Source: Lineus longissimus | Lineage: Eukaryota; Nemertea; Pilidiophora; Heteronemertea; Lineidae | NCBI RefSeq assembly: GCF_910592395.1 | Contig: NC_088319.1 | Span: 3,658,001-3,722,000 of the forward strand | Length of the DNA stretch: 64,000 nt | Reading direction: 5' to 3' | In this document: in pieces, positions 10,043-22,259 of the stretch | Layout: every line of letters begins with the position of its first letter | Position numbering within the stretch: the first letter of the stretch is position 1 | The notes under the pieces: model-generated | Seen by the model: the letters and a program-made list of their open reading frames with translations, nothing else | Told to the model about the DNA's origin: nothing | Database searches by the model: none | Translations under genes and position numbers: made by a program

Positions 10043-10403
10043 CTGAAAGAACAAATGAGAGTGTTTTAGAATGGACAAGAGCACCTTACGTAAGCTAAGG
10101 TTAAACGACGAAACTAGGATACGTCTAGCATGTTTTTTACTTCGCAAAATTGCGCTTGATACGTGTCTAGTGAGAAACTGCGTGGATTCTGCAAACATAC
10201 CAAAGCAATTGATGCAGTTCATTTGGCCCTGCACCGTCAATTTGTATGTTAATACTAATTCCAAACCTTTAGAAAGGTTGGAGAGCAAATGCATTGACCA
10301 AATCATGCGATTTTTGACCGCTTCGTCGCCAACAAATTCTCCAGTCGGCCCAATGGTAGGAAGGCCGGATTATCACATCAACGATAAACGGAAAATCCGA
10401 TAC

Positions 10404-10694
10404 CTGGTGTGTGTACTGTAAGTACGCCCCCATAGCCACTGCTACCATATTCGTTGTCCGCTTTCACCCGGAATTCATACATCGAATTGCTCTTCAGTCC
10501 TGCTATTTTTCTCACTACATCTTTCGCAAAGCCCGGGTCTGCTATATTGATGTATCTGTCGATGGTGCTTCCGTTTTTGCTCTCGATGGTGAACTGCTGT
10601 TGTGATCCGCCATTGAAGTTACTCTTAAAGATCAATGTCACTGATACTGATGTAACTCGGTGGGACTTCATACAGCAGGGAGTGCGTGGCGGAC
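10404..10694 (-). CDS. IgR-A FN3 exon
   Basis: 97 codons. Fibronectin type III pattern: RTPCC near the start, IAGLKSNSMYEFRVKADNEYGSSGYG at the end (the conserved Leu and Tyr-x-Phe-x-Val strand). Acceptor TTCTAG, donor CAG|GTATCG. Present also in D, absent from B and only a remnant in C. Confidence 0.75.
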
Positions 10695-13336
10695 CTAGAA
10701 CAATAATATGGAAATCTATATTTAAAATTTAACATCACAGTGCAGTAAATGCATCACATGCAGTGCACTTGGCTGCGCTTTATTAGAGGAATTTCACCGC
10801 TAGTGGTACGAGTTACATGTGCGCTTGAGTTACATGTTCGTTAGGAAGAAATGAAAAAAATCCGAAAGAAACAGAAAAGTAATAATTTTGAAGCATTTCA
10901 GTGATAACCATTCATTAATATTTTCGAACAATAGTGAAAATTGCGGCACTTGAAAATACTATCATTGCTATTGCTGAAATGTTTCAGGAAATATCATTGG
11001 CGAAACACTTGTTTTATACCTGGCCGTAGCAGCTCAAAAACAAAAGATGTCATTCCAACAGAATTAGTCACTTTGACGGTGTAGTTTCCGTAGTCTGGAG
11101 TCCCTACAGATCCTTTGCTCAGTGTGTATGTCCCACTTTCTTCCCCGGGGATGAAGTTTTCCCCAGTTGCCATCTTGTGATTTGGGTGATACCACGTAAC
11201 ATTCGTTGGTCGAGGGTTGGCGATGACATGGAGTGTAAACCTGACTGGTCGTAATGGTTTGCTCGCAACGGTGAGGAGTCTCGGCAGTTTGGGATCCCAT
11301 TTTGCTTTGTCTGCAGGTGCATGAAACTGGACAGTGAGAACAACTTACTCATTCAAACTTGGAACCCGGCCTTCACGTCTGCCTTTAGTAGGAATACGAT
11401 TTTCTGTCAGTCAGGATATATCGGGTAATGAATAACTGTTAAGGGTCGAAAATCCGGCAGCGTTGCCATTAACTGACATAACAAACTTACTTCCGCAATC
11501 AACAGTTAGATGAATGAGGCATGTCCTTTAGATTAGCACAGACTCTGCAAACCCAGTATGATAGAGCTGTCTTGGGGCAACCGAGACATCGAGACATCAG
11601 AAGTTAGTTTGAGTTAGATGAATCTTCCACAATTTCAGCTTCGGCTTAGATTCAAAAGACAATCAATATTATTCCTTTGTCATGTTAACTTTGTGTAACA
11701 TGGTATCTACGGAGTTCCTGTATTTATCATTTGGTGGGCATTCTGAGAATATGTGCTTTTTCTTGCTAACCAATAATTTAACCATTGAAGATTCATATCA
11801 CTTGCCAACCCATCAGACCAATTTTAAATTTCATATGCAATGCTTCGAAATACACTGAAACAGTTCTGCAAGTTCTTCGTACTCACATAAAACATCCAAT
11901 TTTAATATTGCATCAGCTATGCCGCCTGGAGAATAGTTGACCGCACGACAGCGATACTCTCCACTCCTGTTGTACTGTATTGATGATATTCTGTATTGTC
12001 TTGAAGTCATATTCGGTATTTGTATCCAGTTATAATACCATATGTAGGTGTACGATGTCGGGTTACCCCCTCTTGCTTCACATGTCAATGTGACAGTATT
12101 GCCTTCTTTCACTGTAGTCGAGGCTAATGATAATACGACGTTTGCTGGGTCTGAAAATAATATCACAATTTATAGGCATGGAAATATCAATAGTGAGTAA
12201 GGCTGTGATTTATATAGAGTTACGTTTTCACATGTTACATGTCACTGTTCACTTTTCATGCGTGACATGAAGACCGAACAAGTCATTTGCAAAGAGTGGG
12301 CTACATGCGATTCGCGTTGTCACTTTTCACCCTCACGTCGTGTTTTCAGGCCTAAGTCAGTTAACCCGTGACAAGTGAATCACGACAAGTGACAAAGTGA
12401 ACCCTATACCACTCCGGCTAAGAGTGTTTGTACAATCTCGATATCGTGAATGCATATCATAATTTGGAAACCACAATTCTCAATCAATGTTTTTACAAGG
12501 AGCAATTCATTCAGTATCTGCACATGTAAATACATTTTACAGTACATTACATTCGCTTCAACTAATGGGGAGAAACACTGTAACATATGATGTAAACTTC
12601 ACTGTTTTGCAGAACTAATACGTACAATATACATTAACTGTAGTTGTCTGTTCCATCTGGAATGACCCATCACGAACCTCGCATTTGAACACAGTCTGTG
12701 TGTCCAACCTATTGGCTGTCACAACCAAAGTACTCTTCCGAATCCTGCCATTGTATTCTGCCGCCCTGTCTTCAGATGTTATCCCCGACGTCAGTTGCTC
12801 CCAGGTTCCTCCTGTCCTCTTCCGGTGGAACGTTACATTCGCAACCGGGTTGGCGCTGTTTGTCTCACATATGATCGTGATCAGTTTCCCCTTGTAGATC
12901 ACTCTCGGTGGTATTTGTAGCAAAGTTATCTTTGATGGGTTAACTGCAAGGGGAAGGTGGAGCGATGTTCTGAACAGAATGGTAGGTAACGCATAGATTG
13001 CACGAAACAAACTGATATGCATGTTGGGTTTATAACCTGCTGTCAAGGGTGTGTTTGCTATTTTTCATCGAATAATCTCCATCACGGTAAAGATGTTTCG
13101 AAAACATGTTCAGAAATGCGTTATTTGCGAATGAGTTGCTGTCTTATACTTAATATTGACGTTACCACATGTTGTCGTTCGAATTTGCTGCCAGAACTTT
13201 TAAATCCATTTTACAATAAATTCATATTTTATCCTGCGTTGTTCATCTACTCATATTGTTTTACAAACATTCTTGTAAGAATGGAACAAATAACCACATG
13301 TACCAGTACATAACGATGACTCATCCTACACGTTTT

Positions 13337-13483
13337 GGATGCTTTTCTGACTTCTTAACGGTTTCTCCAACTTTCCCCTGATTTATTTGACAAAAGTGTG
13401 ACATTGTCCGACTTTTCCCCGAAATGTCGGATTTCTAGGGAAAACACGTTAGAGAAACCGTAAGAAGTCGGAAAAAGCCTCCT
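13337..13483. mobile_element. Palindromic MITE in the Ig5'-Ig6 intron of IgR-A
   Basis: Long inverted repeat: outer words GCTTTTCTGACTTCTTAACG and CGTAAGAAGTCGGAAAAAGC with an inner second inverted pair around a short spacer. No coding. Same element at the same intron in C (43,195-43,348) and D (54,434-54,583); truncated copy at 14,769-14,888. Confidence 0.7.
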
Positions 13484-13555
13484 ACATGAACATTGTACTC
13501 GTGTTAGTCAGCACTTCAGATTCTCGGTTCTGTAAAGGTTGGTTCATCTACTCAC

Positions 13556-14317
13556 ATTTTACATACATTGTGGTATCGGCCTTTGTCATTAAGTCATGAC
13601 CAGTCAGGGAGTAGATGGACGCACATCTTACAGTTTCACCATTCATTGCCTTTGTTGCAGTTACAGACCACTCACTGATCCTGATCTTTCCACCATACAC
13701 AACATTCCTCTCGGATGATGAGATTCCGGTTGTGACATTTCGCCACGAAGAACCAGTACTATGTTGATACCACTTGATGTCGGTAACTGGGTTACTCTCA
13801 TCCGTCTCACATGTGAACTTCTTTACCTGACCAGCCTGGACAGCAGCGGTCGGGTGATTGAGAAAGGAAACCTTGGTGTTTGAAACTGAAAAGGAATCGC
13901 TAGAAATTATCTTCGCCTTCTTTTGCATATTTTTATCTATCGGGATAAACAATACTTTAAAATGGCCGAGTTAGAGGTTTATAGCAATTTCCTCACGCTC
14001 TTAATGCAGAAGTAGACTGAAATTTCGCAAGAGATAAAACGTACATGTTACGTTGTATGTCTTCCTGCTTGAAGTCATATCGAAGGCGGGATACCCAGTG
14101 ACCTTCGCCTCGCAGTAGTACTCAGCCTGATTGTCTTCTTTAGCCATCACCCTGTCTTGACCTTGGATGACCTCTACTGGTGTTCCGTCTGACCTCTTGA
14201 AATAGAGCTTCACGGTCGGGGTGGGGTTGCCGCCAGAGACTCTGCAGGTGAACTTGTCCTTCTCTCCAACATAGGATGAGGTCTTTGCAGATGACACGAC
14301 CACGGAATCAGGTTTAT
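13556..14317 (-). CDS. IgR-A duplicated Ig4'-Ig5' exon pair
   Basis: Exons 14045..14317 (Ig4') and 13556..13885 (Ig5'). They closely match 15427..15699 and 14949..15275 in the same gene. Both are open and phase 1-1. Ig4 has FTC and EYYC but no Trp in the core; Ig5 has FTCETDESNPV, IKWYQ and TVRC. Together they add two Ig domains that C and D lack. Confidence 0.8.
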
Positions 14318-14402
14318 CTGAAACGATGATGCTGCAGTTATATTGGGAGCAGCTAGCCTTAAGCTTTTAGTTCCGTTTATAATTGACGCATAGCCTTGCC
14401 GT

Positions 14403-14672
14403 TTCGCATTTGAACACAGCCTGTGTATCCAACCTATTGGCTGTCACAACCAGACTACTCTGCCTAATCGTGCCATTGTATTCTGCAGCCCTGACTTCAG
14501 ATGTTATCCCCGATATCAGCTGGTCCCAGGCTCCCCCTATTCTCTGCCGGTGGAACTGGATATCGGCAACCGGGTTGGCGCTGTCAGTCTCACACGTAAT
14601 CGCGATCGGATTCCCCTCGCAGATCGATGCTGGTGGTTTTTCCGGCATAGTTATCTTTGATGGGTTAAATAC
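14403..14672 (-). pseudogene. Truncated Ig6 exon relic inside IgR-A
   Basis: Reads NPSKITMPEKPP to VFKCE and then jumps into sequence that in IgR-C lies between Ig3 and Ig4 (44,184-44,236). The 3' third and donor are missing. The acceptor is also gone: TTGTATTTAACC here against TTGCAGTTAACC in the intact Ig6. It is the scar of the exon duplication. Confidence 0.75.
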
Positions 14673-14768
14673 AAGTGGAAGGTGGAGTGATGTTCTGAAC
14701 AGAATGGGAGGTAACGCATAATTTTTATTCGTAAGATTGCACGAAAGAAACTGATTTGCATGTTGCAT

Positions 14769-14888
14769 GTTTCTCTAACGTTTCCCTGATTTATCCGACA
14801 AAAGTCTGACATTATCCGACTTCTCCCTGAAAGGTCGGATTTCTCAGGAAAACCGAGAGAAACCGTTAAGAAGTCGGAAAAAGCCTCC
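14769..14888. mobile_element. Truncated copy of the palindromic MITE
   Basis: Begins at the inner gtttctctaac word and keeps the right arm aaaccgttaagaagtcgg, so the left outer arm is missing. It lies next to the Ig6 relic and was duplicated with it. Confidence 0.65.
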
Positions 14889-16856
14889 TACTAGTGTTAG
14901 TCAGCACTTCAGATTCTCGGTTCTGTACAAGTTGGTTCATCTACTCACATTTTACATACATTGTTGTATCGGCATCTGTAGTAAAGTCATGACCAATCAG
15001 GGAGTAGGTGGACTTACATCTTAGAGTTGCACCATTCATTGCCTTTGTTGCAGTAACAGACCACTCACTGATCCTCATCTTTCCACCATACACACCATTC
15101 CTCTCGGATGATGAGATTCGGACTGTAACATCTTGCCATGAAGAACCAATATAGTGATACCACTTGATGTAGGTAACTGGGTTACTCTCATCCGTCTCAC
15201 ATGTGAACTTCTTTACCTGACCAACCTGGACAGCAGCGGTCGGGTTATTTAGAAATAAAACCTTGTAGTTTGAAACTGAAAAGGAATCGCTAGAAATTAT
15301 CTTCGCCTTAGAATTTATCTATCGGGATAAACAATACTTTAAAATTGCCGAGTGAGAGGTTTATAACAGTTTCCTCACGCTCTTAATGCAGAAGTAGACT
15401 GAAATTTTGCAAGAGATAGAACGTACATGTTACGTTGTATGTCTTCCTGCTTGAAGTCATATCGAAGGCGGGATACCCAGTGACCTTCGCCTCGCAGTAG
15501 TACTCAGCCTGGTTGTCTTCTTTAGCCATCACCCTGTCTTGACCTTGGGTGACCTCTACTAGTGCTCCGCCTGACCTCTTTAAGTAGATCTTCACGGTCG
15601 GGGTCGGGTTGCCGCCAGAGACTGTGCAGGTGAACTTGTCCTTCTCCCCAGCATAGGACGAGGTCTTTCCTGATGACACGACCACGGAATCAGGTTTGTC
15701 TGAAACGATGATGCTGCAGTTATTGTATAGTACCCCCAGGTATATGGCACGGCTTAACCCGTCCAAATGAGCTAATGAATTAGAAACGGACTGACATTGA
15801 TTCTAAAATCTCACAATGTCTAGTGTTGATGCGAATAATTCAGTTTGAGAGAGAATGAAGTATTTCTATTGAAAATCTGAGAGACTTTTTGACATTTTCG
15901 TTTTTATTACAGTGTACATTGTGACCGTGTATGAGCCTTGGTAGTCTACAGTAAACTAGGGCAGAAATTTAGAGCTTGATTTTTTTTCCTGCGGTGATAA
16001 GTACTAACACGCTGTTCACTGCATTGTTGGGGATTCACCTTCTCCAGTTTCAACCTCGTGATGGGATTTTTTGCCATAGTAAGTTTTAGTTCGTGTTTTA
16101 CCCTTTTTATCTCTCCTCAGCCATCATCAGCCTCACTAGCTGCGACCCTAGAAGCCAACGGGCTTGTTTTAGATAATGACCGAGGAGGCAATAAGCTATC
16201 GATTCTGTAGTTTTACATTGTTTCAACAGTAATGTCGTCAAGGCTCTATTGCCATAAGACCGATGTCTCCACTTACCATATGACAAATGTGGATTTAATG
16301 AATCGAATCGTTTTGGTATCGTCGGTGGAGTCGGATTTACATGTATTTAAAAACGTCTTTCATAACGTATGGTAGGACTATGACTATAGTGATCGTAAAA
16401 TTGCACCCAGACTGTAATTGTAACTGTACTAAAACACTCCCTTACATTCTCCAACCGAGATATGAACAACTAGCAGCCGTTTATAAGAAAGCTGAAGCTC
16501 ATTCCATTTTAGTTTGGTTGGCTTGAAAGGTTTACTGAGCGAGCAGACGAGAATTTCTATTGAACTTGCCTGGGCTTTTTAGTTTGTATTCACCACATAG
16601 ACAGGTCAAATGCACCAACGAAGAGCAATGAATAAAAATCAGTTTGGGCATTGAAATGTCGCAATTATATTTTTTCAACTGGCCATGCATGTATATGCAT
16701 TCTGGTGTTTCAACAAGGAAGTACGATGGCCACCTTATTTCTAGTGTCAATAGTGTCTCTCACATTGTGTTTTCATATGTAAAATGCCACTTAGAGTGGT
16801 CAAAAGGTTTATTTATGGTTCGAATGGGAAAATATTGAAAAATTAACATAACTTAC

Positions 16857-17105
16857 AATAAACGACTAATGTCTTGTCACCACTTGGAGCAGACCCGACA
16901 GCATTTCTCGCCACACACTTGTAAACACCAGCACTCTCCTTTGTCACTTGGAAGTCGTAACTCGATGATGTTGTAACCTTTGTGCCATCTTTGTACCAAT
17001 CCTAGGTATCTCCAGGAGGGGAGGCCACACACTTCAAGTTGAGCTGTGCTCCAGCAATGACTGGTCCAGATGGGAAACCGGTGATCTGTGGCGTGCCTGG
17101 GGGCG
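16857..17105 (-). pseudogene. IgR-A Ig3 exon with in-frame stop
   Basis: 83 codons, from APPGTPQITGF to DKTLVVY. The Ig core is LKC ... DWYKDG ... AGVYKC. The codon before DW is TAG (17002..17004) where B, C and D have TAC (Tyr), a single base change. Splice sites are intact (TTTTCAG, GTAAGT), so skipping this symmetrical exon would remove the stop. Confidence 0.8.
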
Positions 17106-17870
17106 CTGAAAAATTTCATTTGATTGTAAGAGGGTGGTTTGGAATATCAATGCCCTTCTCGTATCGTGACTTAGACTGGCAAATCGTGGTCAATTTTGTT
17201 TACCTCTGTCTTTCACTTAATCGTGTTATTTTACTTGGCTTCTATATACAAAATGTATATACACATAACTGGTCATAGTATTTGCAGCTATTTGTAGCTA
17301 CCTGAAATACGTACTGAAAATTGCGAAACAGTCTTCGGTGTGGAAAAACCAGTCATCGGTGTAAATGAATATTTTAGTTGCAAGCCCTCCGTTCCTTTAT
17401 ACGGGCGAAAGTTAATTTATAACAAAAAGGGCGAAGCAATGCGTTACCTTGCACTACTAGCTTGACTGGGTTACTGTTGCAGCTCAGACTAACATCCTGA
17501 CATATCCAGTAAGCAGAATCAGAAAGCTGAGCATTGGTGACTTGTAGATTGAATGTCTTTGTCAGTGATGAGATGCTTGGTGGGCTGCAGCTGCTCCAAC
17601 TGTAACGTGGGTTACTTGGAGCATGGCATCCCAACTTATTTGCTGCAGCTACATATATAGCTGGAGATGAAGCATCAGCCTTCTTTAACCAATACACAGA
17701 TAATCCGCTTGGATTGGATATGTAACAGTTGAGGGTGAATGTACTTCCGATGGCAGGTGTGGGTGGTGAAACACTCACGGTATACAATGAACCTGAAAGT
17801 GAAACATGAGATTATCGTGTTTTTTTCTGTATAGCGATGAGTCGTGTTATACATCTAAGATAAGTGTATA

Positions 17871-18031
17871 CAGTGGAACCTCCCTTAGTGGACACCTCTC
17901 TATTAAGGAAAACCTCTCTATCATGGACACTAGTATAAGTCCTAAACTGGTTGTTACAATTCAATTTAATCTCTCTATTAAGGACAGTATTTGTCAGTCC
18001 CAGTAGTGTCCTTAATAGAGAGGTTCTACTG
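17871..18031. mobile_element. Pogo/Tigger-like MITE, intact ends
   Basis: 161 bases with inverted termini CAGTGGAACCTCCCTTAG and AATAGAGAGGTTCTACTG, flanked by TA on both sides as expected of Tc1/mariner-pogo insertion. No transposase. Sits in the Ig1-Ig2 intron; the same insertion is in IgR-C (46,451-46,611) but not in B or D. Confidence 0.8.
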
Positions 18032-19355
18032 TATATGTAACCATGTTTTATCCTATAATATCAGTTAATAGGGCCTGTACAATGAACATAATATGGCAAC
18101 GCTTTTTTATTTTGAGCTTTTTTAAATGGCCCTTTAAAAAGCGATACAGAGCAAAACAAGTCAACAATCAATGCACTACGTCAGTGTACACGAATACATG
18201 CACAATAGTATACCGTAACCATGGCTACTAAAATGTAAATATGCATTTTGATTACAAATTAAGATTTATTGGAATAAAACTAAACAAGGAGGACATCGAT
18301 TTTAGCGCAGCGGCCAACAAGGACGTGGACATTTACTTCTCAGAAGCATATATTGAATAACTCACATGGTGTATAGACATACAGATCTCCCCATTCGCTG
18401 TCTCTTGTTCCGGCCGAGTTCGATGCTCGACACTTGTACTTTCCACTGACAGGTTCTTCAGGGTTACCTGGATGGAACACTTTCTTCACAGTCACTGGGT
18501 TGAAGATGTATTTCTGGCTTGTACCAATGGGTCCTTTACTCTCCCAGTCCTGCACACCTTTATCCATCGAGTATTTATACCATTTATAGGTGATGGTCCC
18601 CGCGTCAGGTTGAGACGCATCGCAGCCGAGTTCACGGTATGAGTCGATAGCAGCAGGTTCAAACCCAGATAAAACAGGTGTCTTTGGTGGAACTGAAACA
18701 TTATGAAGAGTAAACCGTGAGAAGTTGCATTTACGTCTTACTTGTAAAATATCTTCTCTTTTGATGACGTTAGATGATATATAACCAGCCTCAACGACAA
18801 AATAATCCGCCAACTTTCGCGGCTCTCAATCTTTTTCACGCAAATATCGGCAATATTAAAATGTCCACTATTTTCAATTGGTTGATTAAGAAATCCTTAA
18901 ATTTTTTCCAATGAAATGCATATTTTTACGATTTTTATTTTAGCGAATCAGGATATTTACCAACTTCGCGAAAAAAACATCCGCAAAAATAAGGCTAAAA
19001 TATAATCTAAAATAATATAAAAATGTATTGTTTCCTTTTTCTGTGGGCGTTCGTGTTATTATACCTTTCTTGTCAGAATCAGTAAATTCGGTGCTGATCA
19101 TGATTCTGGTTGTTTCAAGCACCTGTGATCTACTTAACGGATCGTAGTTGAGTAGTTCGAAAATGACGCTCTCTTTTGGCAGCCAATGAACCAAGTTACG
19201 CAACGGCGCAGGAGTCTAATTATTCAAAGCGATTTTCAATTTTCAATTTTCGAGTTAACGATAAATGTAATGTGTTATTACTCACCAATCAGCTGAACCA
19301 GAGGGATTGACGCAGAAACTAAGATGAAGCTCACGACGAAAACATCAACAGCCAT

Positions 19356-19560
19356 GTTTAGTTCACTCCGACATAATCGCATCCAAATGGACGAGCCTTT
19401 TAAATTTTCTCTTCTGGTTTTCATTACAAGAAGATATTATTCAATGTAGGTCATAGCATTCAGGCTATGCATTGATCAAATATTGACCAATATAGCATAT
19501 ATATTTTTAAAGCTTTTTAAGTGAACTGGGCCGTGGAATATATATCAATACCAAGCTAGA
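19356..19560 (-). promoter_or_regulatory. Conserved 5' flank of IgR-A (5'UTR and putative promoter)
   Basis: The bases just upstream of the start codon are strongly conserved with 36,330-36,540 (B) and 47,889-48,090 (C), beyond what other non-coding parts show. On the minus strand an A/T-rich GAAAATTTAAAAGG lies about 50 bases before the ATG and a TATATATT word about 185 bases before it. Either could be a TATA-type element; IgR-D has different sequence here. Confidence 0.3.
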
Positions 19561-22259
19561 AAAAAAGAGAGTTTTTGATTAGCATAGTCATGTGAGTCTC
19601 GACAATGAATGGCTGGGAGACAGAAAACGGTTTTGTCATGTGTTGATCATCTAGAGTGACGTTGAGTACTTCATGTTACGCTTTTCTTGGCCGGTGCTTC
19701 CCTTTTTCATTGTTTCAGGAACACAGCAAGACAGGTTAACATGTTTTCTTTCTCAGTTTTCCTGGTTGAAATGTCGTGAAATGTCGTCATGGTCATGGCA
19801 GTGACTATTGTCATGAAAGCTGTCTGCTTATAACAGATTGAGGAAATAAGTGCCAGTTAAGGTCTGGATATTGTGTGAAATGAGGTGATCCTAGACGGTA
19901 TCATTATCATTAGTCCGCCGCAAAACCCAACACCAAATATGGGGACCTCCTGACAGTTCGTATCCCCCGCGGAGATCTTCCCAGCAAAATGTACATCGGG
20001 AACTTGTACCAAAAATTGACCAAAATGTGAATGCCACCAAATGATGTGACTAGCGCCAATGCTAAACGTGGTCATCTCCAACTATTGCAGAACATGCAGA
20101 ACGAAGCATGCCTGTCAGTCACATTCATAACACTGAATACAACAGACTGCGAGAACAGTGCGTTATAAGTAATTCATGGGATCTACAGGCCTGGCGTAAC
20201 ATGCAGTTTATTATTTTGGGTTAATTGTTCTAAAATGTATTGGTTGCGATGACTGGTATCGTTTTTTGTGTAAAAATCATTGCGCCTGGTGTCGTAATAG
20301 GTACCGCCTGGGTTGCAAGGAAATATGGTAGCGGTCACCTTTCAATGTTTAACTCGAAGTGTTATAGATTAGAAATTGAAAGCTCAATGGCGTTATTGGC
20401 AGTCTTACAAGAAGCATCGCTGACATTTCGCCAAAAACGTCGGCATGCCGCCTCGGATAGACCGACAATTTAGCTCCAACTTTGTGGTGTTTGGTTGGAC
20501 GGTTCGGTGAAAAATTCTGACATATAACTGTTCAGGATTGCACAGGATACAATTTCCTTATATCTTTATTCGAATATTCAGGGCTAAATGAGAGTAGCAC
20601 ATGATAATGCCATCCAGCACTATCGTGACTGTTCTAAGTTCCTGAAGGGGGCGCTGAACTATAGGTGTTTTTATGCATTTTTTATGCATCCCAGAACTGC
20701 CTTCTAATTCTATACCACATCTCTGCTCAGTACATGTAACTATACTGCGTGGCAATCAGAAATCCTCTGAAAGTTGTTGCAATATTCACACCAGTTACTT
20801 AGCATTGTAGTTATTTGTCATCGGTTGGTGGCATGTTTTCTCTCCCGCCGTGAAGCTTTCAATGGTAGAAATGTCTGTGCCTGTGTCTGTGTCTACACAG
20901 CCCTGCCAATTGTCGTCCTCATCGTCCTGGATGTCTTACTCCTTGAAGCGCTGTTCAGGTCCCGCGAATCCCCATCAAGCGAAAAGTAGGGGAGCTCTAA
21001 CGCAAAACGAGACTTATTGATTCTTCGTGATCTATTTCTTGTGTCGACCATCTATGTTAGAACCATGCTTCCTCTTACCACAGTCGGCATGATCTAATAT
21101 ATCGGAGACGTCACGGACTGGCAGCAGACTTCAGTAACCAGTGTCCAATTCATCAGAGAGTTATTCGAATTCACGACAGCATTTCATATGCTAATTATAG
21201 TTCTAATTACATCATGTATGTGTTCTCCTTGGGTTTCTATCGCTCTGAATGCAAGAGATGTTGCTGCATACGATTCTGGTGAAACCAAGGCTGGCGTGAT
21301 GCTGCAATCTTCGCACTTATATGATACAACATACTCTAAAATCCGTTCTAATGGGTCAGTGATCGGACCTATGATGCATGATAGCTTAGACCTTATCATT
21401 GACTCCTAAGAAGCGATTTTTTTATGTATGTAATCGGTCTGTATTAGCATACATTGCAGGGGCGTGTGTTTTACACGTGTGATAAACAACAATTTACGCA
21501 GCAAGAAAGCTCGGAATAAATGCCGTCAATGTGTTTTTTTCTTTTAAATATCTTCGATTCCGCTGTAATGTGACGCGATTTAACATTACTAAAGTGATGT
21601 TTATTCCTGTTATGACCAATTGAAACTATTTGAGGGCCAAAATTCACTTCGCTTCAGATTCTCCGTTTCTTAACCTGATCACAGTGCATTACCATCTCAA
21701 CAAAAATAGTCCTCATAAAGGCACCAATTTAAAACACTTCATTAAGAAGTATTTAGGACAAAGAATTAAAATTGCAAATGGCAAATGGCAACGTTTTCCG
21801 AACTGTTGGACACACAAAAAATCAATAAGAAGAGTCGTAATCGAAAAAAGGGCAAATAGCGAGAAATAGCAACAGTTTGCAAGGCCACGATGTGGTTCTT
21901 GCTTGACTGGCCAGTCCCGCCGGACGGGTTACTAGATTGTGACGCGGGTTACTAGATTGCAGCGCTTACCTGTGATAGAATACTCTGTAATACAATAACA
22001 GTGCTGCAATCCAGTGACCGGAGTCAGGGCGTGCCGCAATGATATGAACATGGTTATGTACTTGTCTCCTCTACCTTTTGTTTCGCATTATAGTATATAT
22101 CGGAAGGTGCAGTTTTCACCTCCTTGGTCAAATACAAGATACTTGAATACGGGTGACCTCTCTTGAGGCAAGAAGTACGGGCAGTATTTCCTGGGACGCG
22201 ATGCACTCAGGCGGCAAAAGTTTCTATTTCAAATATTTTGCTGGGAGATTTCAACGTGT
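19561..22259. other. Intergenic region upstream of IgR-A and downstream of GPCR-B
   Basis: 19,680-20,180 is conserved upstream of C (48,210-48,700) and is present inverted upstream of B (36,967-37,354). 20,200-21,890 is single-copy in the window; small ORFs at 20,240-20,473 (+) and 21,188-21,409 (+) have no features I recognise. From 21,899 homology to 755 onward marks the start of the duplicated GPCR block. Confidence 0.5.

Larger units (their letters stand above)
6396..19355 (-). pseudogene. IgR-A: multi-Ig transmembrane receptor with ITIM/ITAM-like and SAM tail, probably inactivated
   Basis: Exons (5' to 3'): signal 19286..19355; Ig1 18366..18692; Ig2 17448..17792; Ig3 16857..17105; Ig4 15427..15699; Ig5 14949..15275; duplicated Ig4' 14045..14317 and Ig5' 13556..13885; Ig6 12626..12943; Ig7 11887..12150; Cys-less Ig8 11020..11310; FN3 10404..10694; membrane-proximal+TM 9554..10042; tail 8928..9020, 8293..8352, 7997..8065, SAM 7196..7450, 6768..6826, 6396..6446. 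All internal junctions are phase 1 except the last (phase 0). Signal peptide MAVDVFVVSFILVSASIP. Lesions: TAG in Ig3 (17002..17004), donor GT to GA after 8293, 21-base loss of the YMN motif. Without the stop it would be about 1,477 residues. Skipping the 249-nt Ig3 exon would restore the frame, so residual function is possible, but the tail donor loss argues against a normal product. Confidence 0.65.

Noticed and set aside
19857-20081. 74-codon ORF upstream of IgR-A, similar ORFs at 37.0 and 48.4 kb, as a small gene
   Set aside because: Frames differ by indels between copies, one copy is inverted, and there is no conserved start or stop. More likely conserved flank or repeat.
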